This document shows positions 17,944 to 26,364 of a DNA stretch of 64,000 nucleotides, piece by piece. Under the pieces are notes generated by a model. The model was not told the DNA's origin, did no database searches, and was given only the letters and a program-made list of their open reading frames with translations. Each line of letters starts with the position of its first letter. Position 1 is the stretch's first letter. The stretch spans positions 4,605,001 to 4,669,000 of the forward strand of contig NZ_LR134289.1 in NCBI RefSeq assembly GCF_900636535.1, written 5' to 3'. This DNA is from Chryseobacterium gleum. GTDB lineage: Bacteria; Bacteroidota; Bacteroidia; Flavobacteriales; Weeksellaceae. A program made the position numbers and the translations under genes.

Positions 17944-17975
17944 CAAAGTTATTCTAAACTTTCTACAGCGTCAAA
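17944..17975 (-). promoter_or_regulatory. Bacteroidota-type promoter of the PNGase F-like gene
   Basis: On the minus strand TTTG (17975-17972), a 20-bp spacer, and TAACTTTG (17951-17944) match the consensus. The first ATG downstream is at 17925, which supports that start. Confidence 0.72.
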
Positions 17976-18064
17976 AAACGGATTTAATCTATACAGTTAG
18001 TAGATAATGTATATTAAATGTTACAAAAATTGTTACATTTTTTTCAGAAAGATTTTGAAATAAA

Positions 18065-18091
18065 AAACTACTCTGTAAAATAGAGTAGTTT
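18065..18091 (-). terminator. intrinsic terminator of rRNA methyltransferase gene
   Basis: The stem AAACTACTCT/AGAGTAGTTT has a 7-nt loop and TTTTTTATTTC on the minus strand. It lies about 25 bp past the stop at 18115. Confidence 0.85.
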
Positions 18092-18114
18092 AATATATTG
18101 TTGTTAGGATCAGA

Positions 18115-19320
18115 TTAAGAAACTCTCTCAATCAAAGCCATATAGAATCCGTCATACCCTTCGCTAGGCATTACTTTTTCATCTTTAATCATTTTGAATC
18201 CAGGATTGTTTTTGATGAATTCTTCTACCTGCAGATTATTTTCAGAAGGAAGGATAGAACACGTTGCGTAGACCATTTTTCCTCCTTTTTTAAGCATTTT
18301 AGAATAATCCTGAAGGATTTGTTGCTGCTCCTTTTTAATTCTGTCAATAAAATCCTGATCAATCTTCCACTTACTGTCCGGGTTTCTTTTTAAAACTCCA
18401 AGACCTGAACATGGAGCATCAATCAGAAGTCTGTCTGCTTTTTCATGAAGACGTTTGATCACTTTGTTGTCGGAGATCATACGGGTTTCAATATTGTGTG
18501 CTCCGGCTCTCTTTGCACGGCGCTTCAACTCCGCGAGCTTCCAGTCGAAGATATCTAATGCTATGATCTGTCCTTTGTTTTTCATTAATGCGGCCAGATG
18601 AAGTGTTTTTCCTCCTGCACCGGCACATGCATCCACCACTCTCTGTCCCTCCTTTACATCAAGGAAATACCCGATCTTCTGGGAAGAAGCATCCTGAACT
18701 TCAAATAATCCTTCTTTGAAAGCTGTGGTAAGGAAAACATTCTTCTTTTCTTCCAGCTGAACAGCATCAGGATAACCGTTAACAGGAAAAGATACAACAC
18801 CTTCATCCGAAAGATCAGAAATAAGTTCTTTAGTAGTTGTTCTTAAAGAATTAGCTCTTAAAACAGTAGGAGCCTGCTCATTTAAGGCCGTCATTTCTCT
18901 TTCCCAGTTGGCACCCAGTTCTTTTTCAAGTGTTTCAGCGAGCCAATCAGGAATAGAATGTTCTATTGCTTTTGTAGGAACGGTGTTCTTTTTAAGTTTG
19001 GTAAGAATATCGGCGATTTTAATTCCGTCAAATTCTTCAAATTTTTTATAATTGGTTTTGCTCCAAAGCAAATACGCAATGATCAGTTTGTAGATATTGT
19101 TGGGTTTTACGCCTTCACCCATATAGTATTCAAGGCGTTTTTTCCAACGGATGATATTGTAGAAAATTTCAGAAACAACAGCTCTGTCCTGGCTTCCCCA
19201 TTTTTTGTTTGCTTTCAAAAGTCTTTCAATAACTTTATCGGCATATTTGTTTTTCTCAAAAAATGTCTCCTGTAAGGCATCGTGAATTCCGATTGCCAAG
19301 TTTCTGTGAATAAGTTCCAT
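18115..19320 (-). CDS. rsmB: RsmB/NOP-family rRNA (cytosine-C5) methyltransferase
   Basis: This is a 401-aa SAM-dependent methyltransferase of 16S rRNA (m5C967 type). It has an N-terminal NusB-like helical domain (about residues 1-140). The SAM loop DACAGAGGKTLHLAA starts near 230. Two catalytic cysteines are in DAPCSGLGVLKR (Cys304, release) and YATCSILPSENN (Cys354, nucleophile). The N-terminal domain is shorter than in E. coli RsmB, as is usual in this phylum. A -10-like TATTTTTG lies on the minus strand at 19353-19346, 26 bp before the start. It is monocistronic. Confidence 0.9.
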   Translation of the reverse strand: MELIHRNLAIGIHDALQETFFEKNKYADKVIERLLKANKKWGSQDRAVVSEIFYNIIRWKKRLEYYMGEGVKPNNIYKLIIAYLLWSKTNYKKFEEFDGIKIADILTKLKKNTVPTKAIEHSIPDWLAETLEKELGANWEREMTALNEQAPTVLRANSLRTTTKELISDLSDEGVVSFPVNGYPDAVQLEEKKNVFLTTAFKEGLFEVQDASSQKIGYFLDVKEGQRVVDACAGAGGKTLHLAALMKNKGQIIALDIFDWKLAELKRRAKRAGAHNIETRMISDNKVIKRLHEKADRLLIDAPCSGLGVLKRNPDSKWKIDQDFIDRIKKEQQQILQDYSKMLKKGGKMVYATCSILPSENNLQVEEFIKNNPGFKMIKDEKVMPSEGYDGFYMALIERVS

Positions 19321-19422
19321 AAATTTGCTTCGCTGTTTGAATCTGCAAAAATACGACTTTTAATTGAGAGTTGAAGATTTGAGTAGAGAGATTGAGAATA
19401 GGAGAGGTGAAGGGAATCCTGG

Positions 19423-19605
19423 ATGGTGAATAGTAAATAGTGAATTCTGCTTCGCTTGTGAATTTTCGGGTTCAGGTTGCGAGGTTTGGGATTCGGGTTT
19501 CCGGTTGAGAGGTTATGAGTAATTATATATTGTACAAATCAGTTTTCTAATGGAAGGTTGCGCATCACAATTCACTTTGCAAAGCAAAAATTAACTATTG
19601 ACAAT
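19423..19605. repeat. intergenic repeat, family D, copy 1
   Basis: The left end is GGTGAATAGTAAATAGTGAAT followed by GCTTCGCTTGTGAATTTT. The right end TCACAATTCACTTTGCAAAGC...AACTATTGACAAT is roughly its complement, so the outer parts can pair. A second copy lies at 39420-39551 and a fragment near 33885-33944. Confidence 0.7.
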
Positions 19606-19907
19606 CTGAGATCCAGTATTGAATGGTCATTGTATTTATTAATTTTTTATATGGTAGAAATAAATTTTAATGCTGAATTTCTAAATATCTTCCGAATATT
19701 TATATTTTTTATTTGTTTACAATAACTTTTTACTCTACGATGAATAAACCTTTATTTTTGCTTAATGAAAAATATTTGTTAACAAAATATGCACTCTTCA
19801 TTATTATACTTTATTTTCTTTGTAACAGGTTTATCTAATTTGTACTAATTCACTTGTTGGTGTGAAATTAATATATGCTTATTGTCTACTATACTGGGCT
19901 TTACCTC

Positions 19908-19939
19908 TTGACTTCAACCTTTAAAAAGCCCTACCTTTG
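19908..19939 (+). promoter_or_regulatory. Bacteroidota-type promoter of yjdM
   Basis: TTG (19908-19910), a 21-bp spacer and TACCTTTG (19932-19939) match the -33/-7 consensus. The start codon is 15 bp downstream. Confidence 0.72.
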
Positions 19940-19953
19940 CAAAAAATTAAAAT

Positions 19954-20298
19954 ATGAGTGATACAGTACTTTGTCCGAAATGCAGCTCTGAGTTTACCTA
20001 CCCAAGCGATAACATGATGGTATGTTCTCAGTGTTTTTATGAATGGAACCCTGAAGAAGCTGCTTCTGAAGCTGCAAATGAAGGAAAGATATTGGACTCT
20101 AACGGAAATGAACTTCAGGATGGTGATTCTGTAGTAGTAGTAAAAGACCTTCCTGTAAAAGGAGCTCCAAAGCCGGTAAAAGCAGGAACCAAAGTGAAAA
20201 ATATCCGTTTAAGACCAGGGAGCGATCATAATATCGACTGTAAAATTGATGGTTTCGGAGCGATGGCTCTTAAATCAGAATTTGTAAAGAAAGCGTAA
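19954..20298 (+). CDS. yjdM: YjdM/PhnA-family zinc-ribbon protein
   Basis: This is a 114-aa cytosolic protein of the YjdM (formerly PhnA) family. It has an N-terminal zinc ribbon with CPKC and CSQC pairs (residues about 7-31) and a C-terminal SH3-like barrel with the family motifs [11 protein letters not shown] and [14 protein letters not shown]. The length is normal for the family. The biochemical role is uncertain despite the old phosphonate name; no phn genes are nearby. It is monocistronic with its own promoter and a long hairpin about 145 bp downstream. Confidence 0.9.
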   Translation: MSDTVLCPKCSSEFTYPSDNMMVCSQCFYEWNPEEAASEAANEGKILDSNGNELQDGDSVVVVKDLPVKGAPKPVKAGTKVKNIRLRPGSDHNIDCKIDGFGAMALKSEFVKKA

Positions 20299-20637
20299 GA
20301 TTGCTTTGCTTTTTATACCCTTAAAAATAAGAAAAGGAAAAAATTGGACAGTGTAATCTTTCAAGAGACTTAATTGCAGTACTGCTAATGTCCGTCCGGA
20401 AGGCAGAAAGAGAATTAACCAAAAATTTCCTTATGCTGTGGAAATACAAATGTAAGAAAAAGTTTTATAACTGCTTCTTATATTTGTATTTTTTTATGAG
20501 TAAGTGTAAGGAAATGTAGGAGTTAGATGAAGTGGTAAAATGGCAAAACTATGAAATAGCAAAATGGATTAATAGTCAGTCTGATGATCTGTTTCAGGAT
20601 TTTTTCTATTCGTCTTTTTGCGATTTAGCCTTTTAGC
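20299..20637. other. intergenic region with long hairpin and family E repeat
   Basis: No gene is seen. It holds a rightward terminator-like hairpin at 20442-20497 and a family E repeat at 20533-20640. The 140 bp between the yjdM stop and the hairpin contains a GTCCGTCCGGAAGGCAG stretch I do not recognise. Confidence 0.5.
20442..20497 (+). terminator. long-stem rightward terminator-like hairpin
   Basis: The 17-nt arms (AAATACAAATGTAAGAA and TTCTTATATTTGTATTT) pair with one G-U wobble around a 16-nt loop, followed by TTTTTATG. It is 144 bp past the yjdM stop and points with that gene. Confidence 0.65.
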
Positions 20638-20640
20638 CTA
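20533..20640. repeat. intergenic repeat, family E, copy 2
   Basis: The left part is GGTAAAATGGCAAAACTATG and the right part is CTTTTTGCGATTTAGCCTTT followed by TAGCCTA. The last bases contain the stop codon (TAG, minus strand) of the ABC ATPase gene. It matches copies at 11401 and 32389. Confidence 0.75.
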
Positions 20641-21573
20641 AATAAACGAAATACATATAGGTCCGGATATTTTATCATCAGTATAAACTACCAGTTCTTT
20701 ACCTTTTGCTTTTAGTTTATTCCAATAATAATTTCCTGCAAATCTGCTTTCCAGAATTTCAGCTTCAACACCGGTTTCGGTAATTTTTATTTCCTTTGGA
20801 TAATAAGAAAATTTTGAAAGCTGGAAATCTGCTGCCTCAGTTTCGGTAAAGATATTCACTTCCCCGAATAGTCTCGCAACATAAGAATTGTAAGGATGTC
20901 TGTAGGTTTCTTCAGGACTGTCATTCTGAATAAGTCTTCCGTTTTGCAGAATAACAATCTGATCCAGCCATGGCATAATATCCTGTAGTTCATGGGTGGA
21001 AATAATTAAAGAAACACCATGCTGCTTTACATACCTGAAAAGTCTTTCCCGGATTTCAATTTTTCTCGGGAAATCAAGATTACTGAACGGTTCGTCTAAA
21101 ATCAGGAGCTTTGGAAGTACGGATAATGCTCTGGCAATAGCCACTCTCTGCTGTTGTCCGCCACTTAAATATTTAGGCAGTACGTTGGCAAATTCCTGAA
21201 GTCCTACCACTTCAAGGAGTTCCGTTACGGTTTCTTTTTTTTGTTTTAAATTGATATTTGAAATAAATTTTCCTACGTTTTCGGCAACAGTAGCGTAAGG
21301 CATAAGATCAAAATTCTGTGCCACGAATTTCATTTCAGGCTCTCCGGGAACAAGGTTTCCCTTTGGTCCTGAAAGCTTTGTTCCGTTAAAAATAATTTCT
21401 CCGATCTCCCAATCAAGAAGGCCATAGATCAGGCTGAGAAGAGTAGATTTTCCACATCCGCTTTCACCGGCAAGAGCTATAATTCTGTTTTCTTCAAACC
21501 TTAGATTAAGGTTCTGAAACAGGGGATTTTCTTTGTTGTGAGAGAAAAATAAATTGTTTATTTCTAATAGCAT
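20638..21573 (-). CDS. ABC transporter ATP-binding protein
   Basis: This is a 311-aa ATPase subunit. The Walker A motif GESGCGKST is at 36-44, the signature LSGGQQQRVAIARAL is at 135-149, and the Walker B motif LLILDEPFSNLD starts at 155, with the H-loop in IISTHELQD. About 80 C-terminal residues after the core resemble the extension of importer ATPases such as PotA/FbpC types. No permease or binding protein is adjacent, so the substrate is unknown and the membrane partner must be encoded elsewhere. A TACATTTG box ends 4 bp before the start codon, so the mRNA may be leaderless. The stop codon lies inside a family E repeat. Confidence 0.88.
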   Translation of the reverse strand: MLLEINNLFFSHNKENPLFQNLNLRFEENRIIALAGESGCGKSTLLSLIYGLLDWEIGEIIFNGTKLSGPKGNLVPGEPEMKFVAQNFDLMPYATVAENVGKFISNINLKQKKETVTELLEVVGLQEFANVLPKYLSGGQQQRVAIARALSVLPKLLILDEPFSNLDFPRKIEIRERLFRYVKQHGVSLIISTHELQDIMPWLDQIVILQNGRLIQNDSPEETYRHPYNSYVARLFGEVNIFTETEAADFQLSKFSYYPKEIKITETGVEAEILESRFAGNYYWNKLKAKGKELVVYTDDKISGPICISFI

Positions 21574-21648
21574 ATTACAAATGTAAGGTTTTTATGAAAA
21601 CATATTTTTTTTTATTATATTAGCGGAACTAATAAAAATAAATCAAAA

Positions 21649-22308
21649 ATGAGAAAAAAACTGTTTTCGTTAGCTATTTCTGCATTATTTATTGCTGCTG
21701 TAATGGTTTCTTGTAAAAAAGATAAACCGCTTACCAGTGAAAGTAATGAGGTGACGACTACTAAAGAAGGTAGCCAGTTCACTTTGGATACGCTAAACAG
21801 TAAGGTTGAATGGAAGGGATATAAAGTATTTAAATCTGAAAATACGAGCCATTTCGGAACGATCAGGTTTGAAAGCGGAGATGTGACAGTGAAAGACGGA
21901 AAACTGGAAAGCGGAAAATTCGTTGCTGATATGAATTCTTTAACTTCTGTTGATCTTAAAGACAGTCCGGAAGATTTAGGAAAATTAAACGGCCACCTTA
22001 AGAGCGGAGATTTCTTTGAAGTGGAAAAATTTCCTACAGCTTCTTATGAAATTACAAAAGTAACTCCGGCTACAGAAGGTGATTATAATACGCTTTTGGA
22101 TGGTAATTTAACGATTAAGGGAATTACAAAACCTGTTCAGTTTAAAGCTAATGTTTCTGTGAAGAATGGAGAAGTGAGCGTAGCTACTGAGCCGAAAGAT
22201 ATCAAAAGAGAAGAGTTTGGGGTGAAGTTCCAGGCTCCTGCTGAAAACGGTGTGATCAAAGATGAGGTAACTCTTCAGATCAGCGTTAAAGCTTTAGAAA
22301 AGAAATAA
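21649..22308 (+). CDS. YceI-family lipoprotein
   Basis: This is a 219-aa lipoprotein with signal MRKKLFSLAISALFIAAVMV and lipobox MVSC (Cys22). The mature part has the YceI lipocalin-like beta barrel, recognisable by DTLNSKVEWKGYKVF, HFGTIRFESGDV and ITKPVQFKANVSVKNG. YceI proteins bind polyisoprenoid-type lipids; in Bacteroidota they are common envelope lipoproteins of unclear role. It is transcribed away from the ABC gene and ends at a good terminator. Confidence 0.92.
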   Translation: MRKKLFSLAISALFIAAVMVSCKKDKPLTSESNEVTTTKEGSQFTLDTLNSKVEWKGYKVFKSENTSHFGTIRFESGDVTVKDGKLESGKFVADMNSLTSVDLKDSPEDLGKLNGHLKSGDFFEVEKFPTASYEITKVTPATEGDYNTLLDGNLTIKGITKPVQFKANVSVKNGEVSVATEPKDIKREEFGVKFQAPAENGVIKDEVTLQISVKALEKK

Positions 22309-22340
22309 TTTTTTTATTTAAGTGAAATAAGTGATTGAAG

Positions 22341-22371
22341 TCTGCCTCCCGAAAAAGAGGCAGATTTTTTT
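22341..22371 (+). terminator. intrinsic terminator of the YceI gene
   Basis: The stem TCTGCCTC/GAGGCAGA is followed by TTTTTTTA. It is 32 bp past the stop. Confidence 0.83.
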
Positions 22372-22401
22372 ATGACGGACTTATTATTCAACTTAAAATC
22401 G

Positions 22402-22409
22402 TATTTTTG
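22402..22409 (+). promoter_or_regulatory. -7 element of pheS
   Basis: TATTTTTG fits TAnnTTTG and lies 25 bp before the start codon. No good -33 TTTG is visible at the expected distance. Confidence 0.55.
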
Positions 22410-22434
22410 CAAAACATTTTGAAAGGGTAAAACA

Positions 22435-23445
22435 ATGATAGAAAAGATAGAAGAACTACTGATCGAAGTAAACGGCTTCAATGCTACCTCTAAGGAAGAG
22501 ATCGAAAACTTCCGAATCAAGTACAATGGTAAAAAAGGGGTTCTGAATGATTTTTTTGAAAAATTTAAAGAAGTTCCTAATGACCAGAAGAAAGAATTCG
22601 GGCAGAAGATCAATACTTTAAAGCAGGCGGTGGCTGTAAAACTGGAGGATTTGAAAAATGCTTCAGCATCTTCTGTTATCGTTGAAAAAGAAGATCTTAC
22701 AAGACCCGCTTTTCCATTGGATCTGGGTTCCAGACATCCGATCAATCTGGTAAAAAACAGGATTATTGAAATCTTCAAATCTATCGGCTTTGCAGTAGCA
22801 GATGGTCCTGAGATTGAAGATGACTGGCATAACTTTACCGCACTTAACCTTCCGGAATATCACCCGGCAAGAGATATGCAGGATACGTTCTTCATTGAGC
22901 AGAATCCGGATATTCTTTTGAGAACGCATACTTCTTCCGTACAGACCCGTTATATGGAAGAAAACCAGCCTCCGATCAGAATTTTATCTCCGGGAAGAGT
23001 ATTCAGAAATGAAGCAATTTCTTCACGTTCTCACTGTATTTTCCACCAGATTGAGGGATTGTATATTGATGAGAATGTAAGCTTTGCAGACCTGAAGCAA
23101 ACCATTCAGTTCTTTACTACTGAGCTTTTCGGAAAATCTAAAATCAGAATGAGACCTTCTTTCTTCCCGTTCACAGAGCCTAGTGCTGAAATTGATGTGT
23201 ATTGGGGATTAAACTCTGAAACTGATTACAGAATCACGAAGGGAACAGGATGGCTGGAAATCATGGGGTGCGGAATGGTAGATCCTGCGGTACTGAAAAA
23301 TGTGAATATCGATTCTGAGAAATATTCAGGATATGCATTCGGAATGGGAATTGAAAGAATTACGATGCTTCTTTACCAGATGAGCGATATCAGAATGTTC
23401 TTTGAAAATGATATCAGAACACTTGAACAATTCAAAACACTATAA
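22435..23445 (+). CDS. pheS: phenylalanine-tRNA ligase alpha subunit
   Basis: This is a 336-aa class II synthetase subunit that charges tRNA-Phe together with PheT, which is not in this window. The N-terminal coiled coil (residues 1-90) is followed by the catalytic domain with [11 protein letters not shown] near 143, [11 protein letters not shown] (motif 1/2 region), [19 protein letters not shown] (motif 2) and [18 protein letters not shown] motif 3 (here [12 protein letters not shown]) near 300. The length is standard. It is monocistronic, with a strong terminator directly after it. Confidence 0.96.
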   Translation: MIEKIEELLIEVNGFNATSKEEIENFRIKYNGKKGVLNDFFEKFKEVPNDQKKEFGQKINTLKQAVAVKLEDLKNASASSVIVEKEDLTRPAFPLDLGSRHPINLVKNRIIEIFKSIGFAVADGPEIEDDWHNFTALNLPEYHPARDMQDTFFIEQNPDILLRTHTSSVQTRYMEENQPPIRILSPGRVFRNEAISSRSHCIFHQIEGLYIDENVSFADLKQTIQFFTTELFGKSKIRMRPSFFPFTEPSAEIDVYWGLNSETDYRITKGTGWLEIMGCGMVDPAVLKNVNIDSEKYSGYAFGMGIERITMLLYQMSDIRMFFENDIRTLEQFKTL

Positions 23446-23451
23446 AAAATC

Positions 23452-23476
23452 AAACCTCCGGAGGCTCCGGAGGTTT
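23452..23476 (+). terminator. intrinsic terminator of pheS
   Basis: The 12-bp stem AAACCTCCGGAG/CTCCGGAGGTTT has a very short loop, followed by TTTG. It lies 6 bp past the stop. Confidence 0.85.
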
Positions 23477-23722
23477 TTTGTTTTTAATTACTGACCTAAG
23501 AAACAAAACGTAACTAAAAACTGATCTTATTGAAAAATTTACATGTGTCTGTTTCTTATGCCCATACTACGGTTGAATACGCTAAGTATTTCAATGAAGT
23601 ATTGACATGCTGCAGCCCTTTGACTGCCTCTATAATTAAGACAATTTAAAATTGAAATTTATTACAGCTGTTATCATTTTAGTTTTTTAAATGGTAAATA
23701 AACAGCAGCTTTCAATAGGCTA

Positions 23723-25243
23723 TTACTTCATCAGTTCCTGAATCATCTTTTTTCCATTTTCACTATCAGGATTCAATTCCAAGGATTTTTGATACATGAT
23801 CAATGCCTTTTCTTTCTGATTATCCTTAAGAAGAGCCTCACCATAACTATCGAATGTATTATAGCTCTGTGGGAATAGTTCTGTATTTATACGAAAAGTC
23901 TCAAGGGCCTGAGGTATTTTTCCGGACCGGAGAAAATCATAACCAAGTTTATTGAATTGCTGTTCGGATAAGAAGTAGTCTGTTGTATTTTTTTTTAATT
24001 TATAAAGTTCATTTTTAGCTGGTGTGCTCCCCTTTTCTAATAAAATATGTCCATAAATCCGGGCTAAATCTTTTCCCGGAGGGGTTAGAGGTTGGCCTGC
24101 AAGAATCATTAGTGCATCTATACTAAGATCTTCTGCGCTCTGTTGGGTATTGTCCAGGATAATAGCTAATCTCTGTGTATCCACCTGATAAACAAAACTG
24201 GTCAGCAAACCTGTAAGACCGCCACCATGACCAACTATTTTACCTAAAATAGTATCCTTTTCAACCTGCCAACCCATACCTCTGGGCAGAGTTCTTCCGT
24301 TGTTAAGCTGTATTGCTTCTTGTGATGTCTTCAAAACAGATGGGTTAAGGATTTTTCCTGTTGTTAATGCGGTATTAAACCGAAATAAATCCTCCGCGGT
24401 TGTAATGATTTCCCCAAAACCTTTAAAATTAAATCTTTTCCAGTAATTCTTATTTGTTTGTATAGTATCTGAATTTTCTTTTAACGGAGTGTACATATGG
24501 CTTATATATAATTTAGCTACATTTTTCCGTTCTGCAGGCAGATGATTAAAAAAGGGTGTTGTAGGAATAAAAGTATTCTTCATTCCTGCAGGTATTAAAA
24601 TATGCTGTTTCATATAATCTTCATATCGCTTACCGGTAACTTTTTCAATAAGCAAGGCTGCAAATACTGAATTTGCATTGTTGTATTCATGAGCTGAACC
24701 CGGGCTAAAAACTAAATTGATATTTTGTTTCGAATATTCTTTTAAAATGTCTTTATTACTAAATACAGTATCAGGGTGTTCTTTAATTGCTTTACCAAAT
24801 ACAATATCCCAGGAAGGCAATCCAGACGTATGTGAAAGAAGATGAGCAAGGGTTATATCAGGATAAGGAAATTCATGCAGATAAAATTTCACAGGTTTGT
24901 CAGGTTCAAGAAGTTTTTTATCTACTAGCTGAAGCACGGCTGTTGCTGTTAGTAATTTGGTTATAGATCCTATCGGGAAACGTGTATGTATTGTATTGGG
25001 GACCTTGTTTTCAAAATCTGCAAAACCAAAAGCTTTTTGATATAGTATTTTATTTTTTTCAGCAACAAGAATAACACCATTAAAGTCTCCTTGTTCAGCC
25101 TTAGCAGAAAAATAAGAATCTAATTTTGTGGTTTGTGATTGTAAAAATGAGAGGGGTCCTATTAAGCACATTAATATGAAAAAGACTTTGGTTAAGGCAT
25201 ATCTCCAGTCTGATGCTTTGGTTACATTTTTACGGGTTCGCAT
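23723..25243 (-). CDS. beta-lactamase-fold serine hydrolase with C-terminal TPRs
   Basis: This is a 506-aa exported penicillin-recognising hydrolase (class C/D-Ala-D-Ala carboxypeptidase fold). It has an N-terminal hydrophobic signal (residues 15-37). The catalytic motif SITK is at 93-96 and the second motif is a tyrosine motif YNN in HEYNNANSVF. HGGG(LTG) replaces KTG near 340. After residue 400 come TPR-like helices (GKIPQALETFRINTELFPQS; QKEKALIMYQKSLELNPDS). These enzymes hydrolyse varied esters, peptides or beta-lactams; the substrate is unknown. The added TPRs suggest a protein partner. It is monocistronic. Confidence 0.87.
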   Translation of the reverse strand: MRTRKNVTKASDWRYALTKVFFILMCLIGPLSFLQSQTTKLDSYFSAKAEQGDFNGVILVAEKNKILYQKAFGFADFENKVPNTIHTRFPIGSITKLLTATAVLQLVDKKLLEPDKPVKFYLHEFPYPDITLAHLLSHTSGLPSWDIVFGKAIKEHPDTVFSNKDILKEYSKQNINLVFSPGSAHEYNNANSVFAALLIEKVTGKRYEDYMKQHILIPAGMKNTFIPTTPFFNHLPAERKNVAKLYISHMYTPLKENSDTIQTNKNYWKRFNFKGFGEIITTAEDLFRFNTALTTGKILNPSVLKTSQEAIQLNNGRTLPRGMGWQVEKDTILGKIVGHGGGLTGLLTSFVYQVDTQRLAIILDNTQQSAEDLSIDALMILAGQPLTPPGKDLARIYGHILLEKGSTPAKNELYKLKKNTTDYFLSEQQFNKLGYDFLRSGKIPQALETFRINTELFPQSYNTFDSYGEALLKDNQKEKALIMYQKSLELNPDSENGKKMIQELMK

Positions 25244-25440
25244 GTCGTTATATATGATGTTTAAATTACAGTTTTCTCAGTAAACTGCCAAACTTTTCAG
25301 ATATAACTGTATGGTTGTTATTTAATTACGTAAAATATGAAATATGAAAACTTATAAAAAGGAGCTATCTTCTACATTGGATAATAAAAACAATATAGGA
25401 GATAGCCCTTTTAGTTTAAGTAAGGCGAATTCTATTATCG

Positions 25441-26211
25441 TTATTTACTAAACTTTAAAGGATACTTCACATTTTTATAATCATCAATGCTGGCTTTCAG
25501 TGCCCCTACGGCAAGTTCGGCTTTCAACAGCATAGGAATGTGGTTAGCATCGTTGGAAACCCACATGGTGACACCTTCTTTTTCTTTAAATACCCTTCCG
25601 CTTTTTACAGATGGGATAATTTTCAAACAATTGATAGTCCCGAATTTAGTCTTTAAATTTTCTGTTCCAATCACTTTTAGCTGGAAAGGAAACATTTCAT
25701 CATCAATCCATACGTTCATATTGATAATTGTTCCTACTTTGAGTTCATCCGGGCTTTTACTTCTTAAATAATAGAAGCATGAAAGCATATCCTGTACACC
25801 TTTCACTGATTTTAAAACTTTAGACCCATTGGCCGGTGTTTTTTTATCCGTTAAAATCAAAGTGTTATTATCGTGATTGAAAGCGGTTTCAAAATGTTGC
25901 CGATAGCTTCCTTCACGTACATTTCTTACATAAAAACTTGGTAATCCTGTCTGGGTATTGATGAAGCTTTCATATAAATCCTCTACCTTAAAGAATGCTT
26001 TTACAGCGCCGGTTGTCTGCCCTGTGCCTTTCACATAGAGATGAGGAACCCCTTTGTAGTTAGTCTTTTTTGTAGTAAGATTCGCAGTTCCTGCATTCAG
26101 GAAGCCGTAGTGAATCCTAAGAGTAATAGATTCGCCGTCTGCGATGTTATCAATCTGGGCAGAGCCTAAAAAGAATATAAATACTGCAAAAAGGTTTAAA
26201 ATTTTCTTCAT
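25441..26211 (-). CDS. exported DUF3108 protein
   Basis: This is a 256-aa periplasmic protein with signal peptide MKKILNLFAVFIFFLGSAQ. The mature region matches the DUF3108 pattern: LRIHYGFLNAGTANLTTK, VEDLYESFIN, NVREGSYRQHFET, and CLKIIPSVKSGRVFKEKEG near the end. The function is unknown; a role in outer-membrane or cell-surface assembly is suggested for relatives. It is monocistronic; a TAAATTTG box lies at 26244-26237 on the minus strand. Confidence 0.85.
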   Translation of the reverse strand: MKKILNLFAVFIFFLGSAQIDNIADGESITLRIHYGFLNAGTANLTTKKTNYKGVPHLYVKGTGQTTGAVKAFFKVEDLYESFINTQTGLPSFYVRNVREGSYRQHFETAFNHDNNTLILTDKKTPANGSKVLKSVKGVQDMLSCFYYLRSKSPDELKVGTIINMNVWIDDEMFPFQLKVIGTENLKTKFGTINCLKIIPSVKSGRVFKEKEGVTMWVSNDANHIPMLLKAELAVGALKASIDDYKNVKYPLKFSK

Positions 26212-26322
26212 AACAAGACATTTACAAAAACATTGCCAAATTTAAAATCTTAATTGATAGATATTTGACAAATCTCAGGTTTTTATTTAGAATCAATTAA
26301 ATATGCTTCGCATTAAAATTAG

Positions 26323-26330
26323 TAAATTTG
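26323..26330 (+). promoter_or_regulatory. -7 element of the ferredoxin reductase operon
   Basis: TAAATTTG lies 34 bp before the start codon of the reductase gene. A -33 TTTG is not evident. Confidence 0.5.
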
Positions 26331-26364
26331 CAGTTACATGTCTAATTAAATTATCTTAAAGATT

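Larger units (their letters stand above)
19321..19953. other. 633-bp gap with family D repeat; no gene seen
   Basis: It holds the promoter of the methyltransferase gene on the left, a family D repeat at 19423-19605, about 300 bp of AT-rich DNA without a convincing frame or RNA gene, and the promoter of the YjdM gene at 19908-19939. Confidence 0.55.

Noticed and set aside
19954..20298. Phosphonate utilisation gene
   Set aside because: The PhnA name is historical; no other phn genes are nearby, so YjdM zinc-ribbon protein is the appropriate call.
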